A DNA stretch of 64,000 bases from Prauserella_A sp040635515 (GTDB lineage Bacteria > Actinomycetota > Actinomycetes > Mycobacteriales > Pseudonocardiaceae), in NCBI GenBank assembly GCA_040635515.1, contig JBEYHY010000002.1, positions 682,001-746,000 of the forward strand, written 5' to 3'. Below the pieces are notes generated by a model, which saw only the letters and a program-made list of their open reading frames with translations, was not told the DNA's origin and did no database searches. The position numbers and the translations under genes are program-made. Below are positions 49,140-58,688 of the stretch, one piece after another. Numbering within the stretch: position 1 is the first letter of the stretch; the number at the start of each line of letters is the position of its first letter.

Positions 49140-51281
49140 TCAGTTCGCCGCGTCCACCCGGACACGGGTTTCCAGGAGGGTTCCGCACGCGGGACTGTAG
49201 AACTCGTCGATCAGCACGCGTCCGCCCTCGGTGCGCGGGCGGACGCGGACCCCGTGTTCGGCAAGGCGCTCGGCGGCCACGTGGGTGACCTTCGCCGCGT
49301 CGTCGTGCCAGTCGTCGCCGGTGCCGAGGCGGGCTCCGCTGGCCGGCACGTACCAGCCTTCGGCGTCGCGGCGCGGCGCGGAGGATCCGGCGGGCGACGT
49401 CGCGGGGACCTCACGGACGGGGGTGGCCCCGAGCCGTTCCTTCCGCAGCGCGGCGCGGGTTTGCCGGGTGGCGTCCTCGTCGGCGGAACCGCCGGTGACG
49501 ATCACGCCATAGGTGTGCCGCGCGGTCTCCTCGGTGACATAGCCGTCGCGCACGTCGGCCGCGACGAGCCGGGGAGCACGCAGCAGCGGGTCGCCGTAGC
49601 CGCCTCCGCCCGCGATCCATTGCACCAGCACGTCTCCCGCGCGGATCGTCACCGACTGCTGATTGATCGCCAGCAGCTCCCGGTCGGCGGCGGCCAGCGT
49701 GTCAGGGCGGGGGACCCGGCCGCCGGAGAGCTGACGGGCGACATCGGTCCGGCGCCACACCTCGTGGCCGCTGCCGCCGCCGGGAAGGCCGCCACCGAAG
49801 CCGTCGGCGACCACCTGGGCGTTCGGCGCGAACACCGTCTGCGTGACCTCCTTGGCGCCGTGCAGCGTCCACGCGAAGCGCAGACCGAGCCCGCCGCGGT
49901 GGGCGCCGTGTCCCGCGCTGCCGAGGTTGAGCTGCTTCCACAGGTAGAGCACGGGGTAGAGCATCTCGTTCATCTCGACGTCGGGCAGCATGTTGTTGAC
50001 CTGCGTCATCATCCCGGCACAGTCGAGACCGTCGAGGTCAGGCTGCGCGCCGGATCCCATGCCACCACCGTCCATGTTGAACAGTACGAAGTAGTCGCCA
50101 CCCTCGGCTGTGCCCGCGGAGATGCCACCGGTCCAGGAATCGCCCCACACGCCCTGGGTGCGGTCTCGGATCGTCTCGTCGTCGCTGCCGCGGCAGGCGT
50201 CGTTCATGAGCTTGGTGACGAGGCGGCTGACGCGCGCGCCGGTGGTGAGGTGCCCGTTGCTGATCGGAGCGGGCGGCCGGGGATTCACGATGGAACCCGG
50301 TTCGGCCGCGATGTCGAACGCGGTCATGACGCCCTCGTTGAACGGCACGTCCCAGGCGAGGATCGGCACGATCGCCGAGGCCACGCTGCCGACGAGGGCC
50401 CCGTAGCTGCAGTTGACGAATCCGTCGGTCTGCTCGCTGGAGCCGGTGAAGTCGAAGGTGATCTGGTTGTCGCGCTTGGTCATGGTGCACGCGACGCGGT
50501 ACAGCTCGTCGACGTGTCCATTGTGCTCGGTCCATTCCTCGCCGGTGTAGACGCCGTCGGGGATGCGGGCGATCCGGTCGCGCACGACCTGCTCGGCCAG
50601 TTCGAAGGACAGTCTCGTGTAGTCGCGGAACCGGTCGAGGCCGAACTCGCCGATCGTGCTCAGCAGCCGCCTGATGCCGGTGTTGTTGCTCGCGACGAGG
50701 CTGCGCACGTCGTTCCAGAACAGCGCGGGTACGCGGACGTTGTTGAGCAGGATCCGGCGCACCCACTCGACGGGCTCGCCCTTGTCGAAGATCTTGACGC
50801 CAGGCGGCAGCCGCAGCGCCTCGGCGTAACAATCGTGGGCACCCGGAGCGAACCCGCCGGGAGTCATGCCGCCGACGTCGACCAGGTGCGCCTGGGATTG
50901 GGCCCAGCCGACGAGTTCGTCGCCGTGGAAGATCGGCGAGATCACGTTGGTGTCCGGCGGATGGCTCGCACCCGCCGTGTGCGGGTCGTTGCAGATGAAG
51001 GCGTCGCCAGGCGCGAGCGGCTCACCCTCGATCGCCTTCACCAGGTTCTGCACGGCGACGCTGCCGGAGCCGATGTGGAACTGGACGTAGTCGGAGTAGG
51101 CGTAGATGCGGCCGTTCGGGTCGAACAGCGCGGTGTTGAAGTCGCCTGCCTCGGTGATCACGGGGGAGCCGGACGAGCGGATCATCGCGATGCCCATCTC
51201 CTCGACGATGGAGTCGAGGCGCATGCGGATCACTTCGAGGGTGACCGGGTCGAACCCGTCGGGCAGCGTGTGCGTGGTCAT
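49140..51281 (-). CDS. HyuB-type hydantoinase/oxoprolinase subunit
   Basis: A 713-residue HyuB-family protein, the second subunit of ATP-dependent amide-opening enzymes (N-methylhydantoinase, 5-oxoprolinase, caprolactamase) and of acetone/acetophenone carboxylases. FDPVTLEVIRMRLDSIVEEMGIAM, GDAFICNDPHTAGASHPPD, FDFTGSSEQTDGFVNC and IAGGGGYGDPL are strongly conserved landmarks. It starts 24 bp after HyuA. The C-terminal 100 residues are extended compared with the shortest family members. Which cyclic amide or ketone is used cannot be read from the sequence. Confidence 0.93.
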   Translation of the reverse strand: MTTHTLPDGFDPVTLEVIRMRLDSIVEEMGIAMIRSSGSPVITEAGDFNTALFDPNGRIYAYSDYVQFHIGSGSVAVQNLVKAIEGEPLAPGDAFICNDPHTAGASHPPDTNVISPIFHGDELVGWAQSQAHLVDVGGMTPGGFAPGAHDCYAEALRLPPGVKIFDKGEPVEWVRRILLNNVRVPALFWNDVRSLVASNNTGIRRLLSTIGEFGLDRFRDYTRLSFELAEQVVRDRIARIPDGVYTGEEWTEHNGHVDELYRVACTMTKRDNQITFDFTGSSEQTDGFVNCSYGALVGSVASAIVPILAWDVPFNEGVMTAFDIAAEPGSIVNPRPPAPISNGHLTTGARVSRLVTKLMNDACRGSDDETIRDRTQGVWGDSWTGGISAGTAEGGDYFVLFNMDGGGMGSGAQPDLDGLDCAGMMTQVNNMLPDVEMNEMLYPVLYLWKQLNLGSAGHGAHRGGLGLRFAWTLHGAKEVTQTVFAPNAQVVADGFGGGLPGGGSGHEVWRRTDVARQLSGGRVPRPDTLAAADRELLAINQQSVTIRAGDVLVQWIAGGGGYGDPLLRAPRLVAADVRDGYVTEETARHTYGVIVTGGSADEDATRQTRAALRKERLGATPVREVPATSPAGSSAPRRDAEGWYVPASGARLGTGDDWHDDAAKVTHVAAERLAEHGVRVRPRTEGGRVLIDEFYSPACGTLLETRVRVDAAN

Positions 51282-51305
51282 GTCGTCTCCTTTGACGGGC
51301 GGGGG

Positions 51306-53363
51306 TCAGTGGGCCGCGAGGCGCAGCAGGAAGTCGCCGCCCGCGGTCAGTTCGACGGTGGCGCCGGTGGGCACGTACACGGTGGTGTCGGGCTCCTCAA
51401 GCAGGCAGGGACCGGCGGCCCTGCCGAGCGCGCCGAACCCTCGGTGGATGTCGATCTCGGCCCTGGCTCCGGTGAGTGGCTCGATCACATTCCTGCGCGT
51501 GAGTTCGTGGCACTCCTCCTCGCCGCCCGCGACCTGCTCCACCGCGTGCGCCTCGCTGCGGCCGATGGCCCTGACCCGCGAGTTGACCAGCAGGATCTCG
51601 GCTTCGGTCCAGGCGGTACCCGCGCCGAACTCGTCCTCGTAGTCGGCGATGAACCGTGAGCGCAGCGTTTCCTTGTCGGCCTCGCCGAACGTGCCCGAGG
51701 GCAGGCGGGTGGTGACCTCGAAGATCTGGCCGACGAACTTCATGTCCGCCTCGCGGTACAACTCCCGGCGGTCCTCGGGGATCCCCTCGGTCTCGAACCA
51801 CGTCCTCGCGCGTTGCTCGAGGGCGGCGAACTCCTTGTCCAGCGCGGCCGCGGGCTGGTCCATCGTCCACGGGCTCGTCTGCACGGCGGAGAACACCGAG
51901 TCGGCGTGCCTGAGCCCGTGCGCGGAGAACACGGCGGCATTGCGAGGAATCACGACCTCGCGGACACCCGCCTCGGCGGCGATGGCCGCCGCGAAAAGCC
52001 CGCACGCGCCGCCGAATCCGACGAGCGTGAACTCGCGCGGGTCGTGGCCCCTGTTCACCGTGATCTTGCGCAGCGCGTTGGACATCTGCGAGGTCGCCAG
52101 CCGGTACACGCCTTCGGCCGCCGCGTCCTCGGTGATGCCCAGCGGTTCGGCCACGTGTTTGCGCAGGGCGGCGCGAGCCTGCTCCTCGTAGAGGGGGACG
52201 GTGCCGCCGAGGTAGTAGTCCGGGTTGATCAGCCCGAGCACGAGCGCGGCGTCGGTGACGGCGGGCCGGGTGCCGCCCTTGCCGTAGCACGCGGGCCCCG
52301 GCGTCGAGCCCGCGCTGTGCGGGCCGACGCGCAGCAGGTTCCTGCCGTCCACCCAGGCGAGGCTGCCTCCGCCCGCGCCGATGGTCTCGATGTCCACGGC
52401 GGTCAGGCTCGTGGGCAGGCCACCGATCTCGGCACGGGGCAGCAGCCTGAGTTCGTCGTCGATGATCGCCGCCGCGTCGAGGCTCGTGCCGCCCATGTCC
52501 GCGGTCAGCACCCGCGTGCGGCCGAGCTGCTTGCCCAGCAGCCGCGCGCCGGTGACACCGCCGACCGGACCGGAGTTGAACATCGAGATCGGCGCCTTAC
52601 CGGTTTCCTCGACCGACAGGAACCCGCCGTGTACCTGCATGATCTGCACCCGAGCTCGCAGCCCCCTGCTCCGTAGCTCGTCGGCGAGATGGTCGAAGTG
52701 TGAGGCCACGATCGGCTTCACCGCCGCGTCCAGCGCGGTGGTGACCATGCGCTCGTACTCGCGGTAGACCGGGGTCAGCCTGCTGGAGAGCGTGTAAGGG
52801 ACGCCGGGGTGGTGCTTGTCGAGGTATTCGCCGATCGCCTGTTCGTGGACGGAGTTGCGGAATGACCACAGCAGACAGACGGCGATGGTTTCCGCGCCGT
52901 GGTCCAGCACGGCGTTCACGGCGGTGGCGATCGCGTCCTCGGTGAGCGGGACGAGTACGGCGCCGTGCGCGTCGACTCGCTCCGCGACCTCGACGATGCG
53001 GCGCCGTTCGACGATGTCGGGCGGCGGCGCCATCTTGTGCGGATCGCGCTCGTCGGTGCGGGCCGATCGGGCGATGCGCAGGGTGTCGCGGAAGCCCTGG
53101 GTGGTCAGCAGTCCGACCGCGGCGTACTTCTGCTCGTCCACGGCGTTCGTGACGATGGTGTTGCCGAGAACGAATCGATCCACGGCGGCGAAGAACTCGG
53201 CCTCCGGCATTTCCGCGCGTTCCCGCAGCACACTCAGTGCGCCGAGAATCCCCGTGGTCACGTCCTTGGTCGAGAACGCCTTGCCTCGGATCGTGCGCCC
53301 GTCGACGATCGCAACGGCGTCGGTGAACGTGCCACCGACGTCGATGCCCACGTGAAGCGTCAT
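51306..53363 (-). CDS. HyuA-type hydantoinase/oxoprolinase subunit (ATPase)
   Basis: A 685-residue HyuA-family protein with an actin-like ATPase fold. GIDVGGTFTDAVAIVDG is phosphate loop 1, VLTADMGGTSLDAAAI is the second phosphate/adenosine motif, and GAGGGSLAWVDGRNLLRVGPHSAGSTPGPACYGKGG is the hallmark of the family. It phosphorylates the substrate (lactam or ketone) so that HyuB can open or carboxylate it. ATG 53363 has AAAGGAG 9 nt upstream. It leads the four-gene minus-strand unit and is divergent from a PucR-type regulator. Confidence 0.94.
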   Translation of the reverse strand: MTLHVGIDVGGTFTDAVAIVDGRTIRGKAFSTKDVTTGILGALSVLRERAEMPEAEFFAAVDRFVLGNTIVTNAVDEQKYAAVGLLTTQGFRDTLRIARSARTDERDPHKMAPPPDIVERRRIVEVAERVDAHGAVLVPLTEDAIATAVNAVLDHGAETIAVCLLWSFRNSVHEQAIGEYLDKHHPGVPYTLSSRLTPVYREYERMVTTALDAAVKPIVASHFDHLADELRSRGLRARVQIMQVHGGFLSVEETGKAPISMFNSGPVGGVTGARLLGKQLGRTRVLTADMGGTSLDAAAIIDDELRLLPRAEIGGLPTSLTAVDIETIGAGGGSLAWVDGRNLLRVGPHSAGSTPGPACYGKGGTRPAVTDAALVLGLINPDYYLGGTVPLYEEQARAALRKHVAEPLGITEDAAAEGVYRLATSQMSNALRKITVNRGHDPREFTLVGFGGACGLFAAAIAAEAGVREVVIPRNAAVFSAHGLRHADSVFSAVQTSPWTMDQPAAALDKEFAALEQRARTWFETEGIPEDRRELYREADMKFVGQIFEVTTRLPSGTFGEADKETLRSRFIADYEDEFGAGTAWTEAEILLVNSRVRAIGRSEAHAVEQVAGGEEECHELTRRNVIEPLTGARAEIDIHRGFGALGRAAGPCLLEEPDTTVYVPTGATVELTAGGDFLLRLAAH

Positions 53364-53564
53364 GCTCGCTGTCTCCTTTGACTGCGTCGGTGTGGTTCGT
53401 GGCGGGCTGACGGGATGGTAAGCACGAAACTCGGGTTTCGCGGAGACGCCGGTCGGCCCGCTGCTGTGGACGGTAGGAGCGCGAGCGTGCCCGGGCTATG
53501 TATCATTTGCCCAGGATTTCCCTGGAGCTTCTGGACGATCGGCACATCGGATCGAGGTGGGCTC

Positions 53565-55415
53565 GTGGCCGACACACTCCCGGTCGACGTGGTCGTCGAT
53601 CTGCTGCGGTCGGCGTCGGCCGAGCAGGAGGCCGATGTGGACGGCCTGCTCGCGGGGGTGAGCCTTTCCGAACAGGACGCGGCGCGCGTCCGCTACGAGA
53701 CCCGCAGGCTGCGTGCCACCTCCGAGCGGTGGCGGCGCCGTGGCCAGGAACTCGCCGCGCTGTTCTCGTCGGCGCGGGAGCTGGCCCAGCTCCGCGATGT
53801 CGACGAGCTGCTCGGCAGGCTCGTCGAACGAGCGCACGACCTCGTCGGCACCGACGTCACGTACCTTTCCGAATTCGACGCCGGAAGCCGCGAACTCCGC
53901 GTCCGCACCACGCTCGGCACGGTGGCCCCTTCGTTTCTGGGTTTGCTGGTGCCGCCCGGCGTGGGACTGGCCAGTCAGGTGGTCGAAGGGCGCCGTCCGT
54001 GCTGGACGTCCAAGTACGCAGCGATGACGCAGGCTCCGCACGACTCCGCCATCGACGCGGCCGTCGCGGCGGAAGGCCTGGTGTCACTGCTGGGTGTCCC
54101 GCTGCTCGCCGGTGAGGAGGTGATCGGTGTGCTGTTCGCGGCCAACCGCGTCGAGCACGCGTTCTCGCCGGAGGAGATCTCCCTGCTGTCGGCTTTCGCC
54201 GACCACGCGGCCATCGTCCTGCAGACCGCCCGCCTGCTCGCCCGCACGCAGGACTCGGCCGACGTCGCCCGCCGCGCCTACGATGAGCTCGCCCGGCACG
54301 TGGAGGCGATGGAGCGAGCCAGCGAGGTGCACGGTGACCTCACCAGTCTCGTGCTGCAGGGCGGAGAAGCGCCCGATGTCGCGACCGCGCTCGGCCGCGC
54401 CCTGCGTTGTCACGTCGAGCTTCTCGACCCCGACGGCCTCGAAGGGCCGGTTGCCGACGCCGTCGAGGGCAGTCGCCACAGCGGACGGTGCACACCCGCC
54501 GGTGACGGTGCCTACGCCGTCGCCGTCCTCGCCGGACCGGCCTTGCTGGGCGCCTTGTTGCTGGAGGAGGGCGACGTCGAATTCGGGCCCGTCGAACTGC
54601 GCACGGCCGAGCGCGCGGCGCAGATCACCGCGCTGCTCAACCTCAAGCAGGATGCCGTGATCGAGGCCGAACAGCGCGTCCGAGGGGATCTGCTGGCCGA
54701 CATGCTCGCCGATGACCCCGGTCGGCGGGCCGGTATCGCCACCCGCGCCCGCGCTCGCGGCATCCGGCTCGACGAGCTGCGGTCCGTCGTCGTGGTCTCG
54801 GTACCCGCCGAGCTGCGCCGCGAGGCCGTTCGCGCCCTGGGGCGCACGGGCGGCCCCGCCGGGGAACACACCGGTCAGGTCGTGGCGCTCACCGGGCACG
54901 CCGATCCCGCCGCCGCGAGCGCGTTCGTGCACGCCTTGGTGAGCCGTACCGTGCGGGGGCCGGTGCTGGCCGTCGGCGCGCGGGTCACCGAAGCCGGCGG
55001 CGCCGAAGTCACCGGTGACCTGCGTGCCCAGGTCGAGGCCGCTTCGGCGTGCGTGCGGATCCTGCCGTCGCTCGGGCTCAGCGACACCGCGGTCACCGCC
55101 GACGAGTACCTGCCGTACACGGCGTTGTTCGGCCCGGGGGAGGCGCGCGTGAGTTCGTACGTGCGGCGGGTCATCGGGGCCGTTCTCGACTGGGACGCCG
55201 AGCACGCTGGCAAACTCCTGCCGACCCTGTCCGCTTATCTCGGCAACCGGATGAGCCCCGTCGCCACGGCTCGCGCTCTCCATCTGCACAAGAACACCGT
55301 GCTCCAGCGCTTGGAACGTGCGACGGAGCTGCTCGGTGAGAACTGGCAGGAACCCGATCGGCTCTTCCGGATCACCGTCGCGGTCCGCCTCGCCAACCTG
55401 ACCAAAAACCCATAG
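53565..55415 (+). CDS. PucR/CdaR-type regulator with GAF domain
   Basis: A 616-residue regulator. A GAF domain spans about residues 85-245 (RELAQLRDVDELLGRLVERAHDLVGTDVTYL; later LVSLLGVPLLAGEEVIGVLFAANR). The C-terminal DNA-binding domain is PucR-type (LLPTLSAYLGNRMSPVATARALHLHKNTVLQRLERATELLGENW). Such proteins control catabolism of purines, hydantoins and other nitrogen sources. GTG 53565 is preceded by GAGGTGG; the frame stays open up to 53415, which is also possible. It stands at the centre of the cluster, between the HyuAB arm and the HMG-CoA arm, and probably controls both. Confidence 0.9.
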   Translation: MADTLPVDVVVDLLRSASAEQEADVDGLLAGVSLSEQDAARVRYETRRLRATSERWRRRGQELAALFSSARELAQLRDVDELLGRLVERAHDLVGTDVTYLSEFDAGSRELRVRTTLGTVAPSFLGLLVPPGVGLASQVVEGRRPCWTSKYAAMTQAPHDSAIDAAVAAEGLVSLLGVPLLAGEEVIGVLFAANRVEHAFSPEEISLLSAFADHAAIVLQTARLLARTQDSADVARRAYDELARHVEAMERASEVHGDLTSLVLQGGEAPDVATALGRALRCHVELLDPDGLEGPVADAVEGSRHSGRCTPAGDGAYAVAVLAGPALLGALLLEEGDVEFGPVELRTAERAAQITALLNLKQDAVIEAEQRVRGDLLADMLADDPGRRAGIATRARARGIRLDELRSVVVVSVPAELRREAVRALGRTGGPAGEHTGQVVALTGHADPAAASAFVHALVSRTVRGPVLAVGARVTEAGGAEVTGDLRAQVEAASACVRILPSLGLSDTAVTADEYLPYTALFGPGEARVSSYVRRVIGAVLDWDAEHAGKLLPTLSAYLGNRMSPVATARALHLHKNTVLQRLERATELLGENWQEPDRLFRITVAVRLANLTKNP

Positions 55416-55445
55416 TCGGTCCACCGGCAGTGGATGATCGGTCCA
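55416..55445 (+). promoter_or_regulatory. Direct repeats and dyad before HMG-CoA reductase gene
   Basis: TCGGTCCA occurs twice as a direct repeat (55416-55423 and 55438-55445, 22 bp apart), enclosing the dyad TCCAC-N5-GTGGA (55420-55434). It lies just after the PucR-type gene and about 80 bp before the next start, a likely binding region for that regulator. Confidence 0.5.
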
Positions 55446-55521
55446 TTCCCGGTCGATACTCGGCGAACTAACGTCCCTCCCCGTACCGAGCCGCACAGCC
55501 ACACCGAGGTGGGAGGGCGCC

Positions 55522-56796
55522 ATGCCGCGCACGAGTCGTATTCAGGGTCTCCGGGATCTCTCCGTCGAGGCCCGGCGCAAGTCCGTCGCCGAGGCCGCCG
55601 GCGTCGCACCCGCGTCGATCGCCGCCTTCGACCCCGCCCAGGGACTCGGGATCGGGCTCGCCGACCACATGATCGAGAACGTGGCGGGGATTCTCGGTGT
55701 GCCGCTGGGTGTCGCGACCAACTTCGCCGTCAACGGAGCCGACGTGCTGGTGCCGATGGCGACCGAGGAAGCCTCGGTCGTGGCCGCGGCGAGCAACGCC
55801 GCCAAGATCGCGCGGATCAGGGGCGGGTTCACGACATCCTCGACCGCGGCCGTCATGCAGGCCCAGGTCCAGATCGTCGGGGTCGCCGATCCCGAGGCGG
55901 GGCGAGTACGCCTGCTGGAGGCAAGGGACGAACTGATCGCGCTCGCGAACGCCCAGGACCCCAAGCTCGTCGAGTTCGGCGGTGGCGTCCGGGACATCGC
56001 GGTCAGGGTCGTGCGCTCTCGCGCAGGCACCTATGTGGTCGCTCACCTGCAGGTCGACGTGCGCGACGCCATGGGAGCCAACGCGGTCAACACCATGGCG
56101 GAGGCCATCGCGGCCAGAGCGGCCGAGATCGCCGGAGGCAGCAGCCTGCTGCGGATCCTCACCAACAAGGCCGATCTCCGGCTTTCCCGGGCCCGCGCGG
56201 TGTTCGACGCGGAGGCGCTCGGCGGAGCGGAGGTCGTCGACAACATCATCCACGCCGCCGCGCTCGCCGAAGCCGATCCCTACCGGGCCGCGACCCACAA
56301 CAAGGGCATCATGAACGGGATCACGGCGGTCGTGCTCGCCACCGGCAACGACACCCGCGCCGTCGAAGCGGGCGCCCACTCCCACGCGGTCTCGCCAGCG
56401 GGGCTCTACACCTCGTTGTCCCGCTTCGAAAAGGACGCGGGCGGCAACGTCGCCGCGAGTATCGAACTGCCGATGCCCGTCGGTCTGGTCGGCGGTGCCA
56501 CCAAGATCCACCCGGCGGCGCGGGCCGCGATCACCCTGCTCGGTGTCGGCACCGCGGCCGAACTCGCGGAGATCATCACCGCCGTCGGTCTCGCGCAGAA
56601 CCTCGCCGCCGTCCGCGCGCTGGCCACCGAGGGAATCCAGCGTGGCCATATGTCCCTGCACGCCCGCAACATCGCCTCGACCGTGGGCGCGACCCCCGAG
56701 GAGGTGCCCGCCGTCGCCGCGAGGCTGGTCGCGGACAAGGCGGTCCGCGCCGACCACGCGGAGCGGATTCTGGCCGAGCTCAGGCAAGGACGATGA
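55522..56796 (+). CDS. mvaA: Hydroxymethylglutaryl-CoA reductase, degradative (class II)
   Basis: A 424-residue class II HMG-CoA reductase, which in mevalonate-degrading bacteria oxidises mevalonate to HMG-CoA. The sequence lines up well with the Pseudomonas mevalonii enzyme from memory: SRIQGLRDLSVEARR, MIENVAGILGVPLGVATNFAVNGADVLVPMATEEASVVAAAS, DAMGANAVNTMAEAIA, TNKADLR and GNDTRAVEAGAHSHA, holding the catalytic Glu, Asp and Lys. The catalytic His is in GHMSLHARN. GGTGGGAGGGCGCC precedes ATG 55522. It overlaps the HMG-CoA lyase start by 4 bp, so the two form a mevalonate breakdown operon. Confidence 0.94.
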   Translation: MPRTSRIQGLRDLSVEARRKSVAEAAGVAPASIAAFDPAQGLGIGLADHMIENVAGILGVPLGVATNFAVNGADVLVPMATEEASVVAAASNAAKIARIRGGFTTSSTAAVMQAQVQIVGVADPEAGRVRLLEARDELIALANAQDPKLVEFGGGVRDIAVRVVRSRAGTYVVAHLQVDVRDAMGANAVNTMAEAIAARAAEIAGGSSLLRILTNKADLRLSRARAVFDAEALGGAEVVDNIIHAAALAEADPYRAATHNKGIMNGITAVVLATGNDTRAVEAGAHSHAVSPAGLYTSLSRFEKDAGGNVAASIELPMPVGLVGGATKIHPAARAAITLLGVGTAAELAEIITAVGLAQNLAAVRALATEGIQRGHMSLHARNIASTVGATPEEVPAVAARLVADKAVRADHAERILAELRQGR

Positions 56797-57725
56797 GCCA
56801 CTACGGCAGCACGGCGCTTCCCGGCCTTCCCGAAGCCGTCACCATCCGCGAGGTCGGCCCCCGTGACGGGCTCCAGAATGAGTCCGTTCCCGTGCCCACC
56901 GGCGTGAAGCTGGAATTCATCGAGCGGCTCGCCGACGCCGGGCACACCGTCATCGAGACGACGAGCATGGTCCACCCCGCGTGGGTACCTCAGCTCGCCG
57001 ACGCCGACGAGGTTCTCCGCCGTCTCGGCCGCAGGCCCGGCGTCCGGTATCCCGTGCTCGTGCCCAATCGGCGGGGCCTGCGGCGGGCGCTCGACGCGGG
57101 TGTCACCGACATCGCCGTGTTCGCCTCGGTCACCGAAAGCTTCGCCAAGGCCAATCTGGGCCGCACGGTCGCCGAGTCGCTGGAGATGTTCGCGCCGGTG
57201 ATCGCGGCGGCAAGGGAAGCGGGGCTGCCGGTGCGCGGTTATGTGTCGATGTGCTGGGGCGACCCACTGGAAGGCGCGGTGCCCGCCGCCAAGGTCGTCG
57301 ATGTCGCGACCAGGCTGATGTCCCTGGGCTGCACCGAACTCGGCCTCGGCGACACCATCGGTGTCGCCACGCCCGGTGGCGTCGTCGCTCTGCTGGACGC
57401 GCTCACCGCCGCCGGTGTCCCGGCAGGCTCGATCGCCGTGCACTTCCACGACACCTACGGCCAGGGACTTGCCAACACCTTCGCCGCGCTCCAGCACGGG
57501 GTGACCACAGTGGACACCTCAGCCGGAGGTCTCGGCGGTTGCCCCTACGCCAAGAGCGCCACCGGAAACCTCGCCACCGAAGACCTGCTCTGGCAACTCG
57601 ACGGACTCGGGATCCGTACCGGCCTCGATCTCGCCAAGCTCGTCGAAACCAGCGTCTGGCTGGCGGGCCACCTCGGCCGTCCCAGCCCCTCATCGGTCGT
57701 GCGGGCTCACGCCGGTCCACGCTGA
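56793..57725 (+). CDS. mvaB: Hydroxymethylglutaryl-CoA lyase
   Basis: A 310-residue HMG-CoA lyase, which splits HMG-CoA to acetyl-CoA and acetoacetate. VTIREVGPRDGLQNE is the TIM-barrel start with the catalytic Arg-Asp pair; VFASVTESFAKANLG, CTELGLGDTIGVATPG, VHFHDTYGQGLAN (His ligands) and the mobile-loop Cys in GGLGGCPYAKSATGNLATED complete the active site. ATG 56793 overlaps the reductase stop by 4 bp. Its 3' end overlaps the convergent membrane-protein gene by 36 bp. Confidence 0.96.
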   Translation: MSHYGSTALPGLPEAVTIREVGPRDGLQNESVPVPTGVKLEFIERLADAGHTVIETTSMVHPAWVPQLADADEVLRRLGRRPGVRYPVLVPNRRGLRRALDAGVTDIAVFASVTESFAKANLGRTVAESLEMFAPVIAAAREAGLPVRGYVSMCWGDPLEGAVPAAKVVDVATRLMSLGCTELGLGDTIGVATPGGVVALLDALTAAGVPAGSIAVHFHDTYGQGLANTFAALQHGVTTVDTSAGGLGGCPYAKSATGNLATEDLLWQLDGLGIRTGLDLAKLVETSVWLAGHLGRPSPSSVVRAHAGPR

Positions 57726-58688
57726 TCGCCGGTCGGCCACCAGCCTCAGCCGCCATCCCGCGGCGAGAAGGGCCAGCGGTACGGCGGCGGCGCTGACGAC
57801 CTCGGGCCAGTCCGGGAGGTTCAGCAGTGCGCTCACGATCGCGACCGCCGCGCCGAGCATGACCAGCAGGCGCCCGGTCTTTCCGTAGCGCCGTGCCCGG
57901 TCCGGCGGCAGCGCCTCCGGTTCGGCGACGCCTCGTTTTCTCCTGTCCTGCGACACGAACCAGCCCGCGGCGAGCGCGACATAGCCGAGCACGACCACCG
58001 CCACCGGACCGCCGGAGGACGCCGGGGACGCGGTGCCGATCCCGCCCGCGACGACAAGGCCCCAGCCGACCGGCAACGCCAGCGGCTGCCACCACTGCAA
58101 GCGGACCCGGCGGCGCCGTTCCGCGCGGCGATCGGCAGGCATCGGTGGCACGCCGGGAATCCGCACGCCGTAGAGCGCCGCGAACACCGAAGCGACGAAC
58201 AGCGAGTAACCCAGTCCCAGAAATGGCCGTGGTTCGTCGACCACGATCTGGTCCGCGGCGTTGCGCACGCTCTGGTACACGACGGGCTTGGGGTGGGTCA
58301 GGTTCTCCGGGGTCAGCGCGGAGTTCTGGAATTTCTTGTGTGCGTGCTCCCCATCGGACCAGGTGATCTCGGCCTCGCACGCCCAATACCAGCCCAGCCC
58401 CGAGGTGCTGATGGGGCCGACCCGTTCGCACGCGGTGGCCAACGCGGTTCCGCGTTTCGTCACGACGCCGTCGGAACCGAGCACACCCGTGACGGCCGCG
58501 ATGGTGAGCGACACCAGCGCGAGCAGAACGCGTACCACCACTTGCGAGACCACATAGCCGACCCGCCAGAACCGTTGTCTCCCGGGCAGTTCCGCCCACG
58601 GTTCCCGCCACGGCGGGGCGAGCGGATTTCGGGCCGGTTCCCCTTTCCGGTCAGGGACATCCGTTTTCGCGCCTTCGCCGCTCGCCAC
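57690..58688 (-). CDS. Membrane protein of DUF6346 type
   Basis: A 332-residue membrane protein with about five hydrophobic segments (residues about 45-68, 165-180, 210-230, 238-250, 280-310) and a loop of about 90 residues (ACERVGPISTSGLGWYWACEAEITWSDGEHAHKKFQNS) that may face outside; it holds two Cys that could pair. The sequence recalls the actinobacterial DUF6346 family, of unknown function. The start GTG overlaps the MarR stop by one base (TAGTG), so the gene is probably cotranscribed with that regulator. Confidence 0.72.
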   Translation of the reverse strand: MASGEGAKTDVPDRKGEPARNPLAPPWREPWAELPGRQRFWRVGYVVSQVVVRVLLALVSLTIAAVTGVLGSDGVVTKRGTALATACERVGPISTSGLGWYWACEAEITWSDGEHAHKKFQNSALTPENLTHPKPVVYQSVRNAADQIVVDEPRPFLGLGYSLFVASVFAALYGVRIPGVPPMPADRRAERRRRVRLQWWQPLALPVGWGLVVAGGIGTASPASSGGPVAVVVLGYVALAAGWFVSQDRRKRGVAEPEALPPDRARRYGKTGRLLVMLGAAVAIVSALLNLPDWPEVVSAAAVPLALLAAGWRLRLVADRRSAWTGVSPHDR

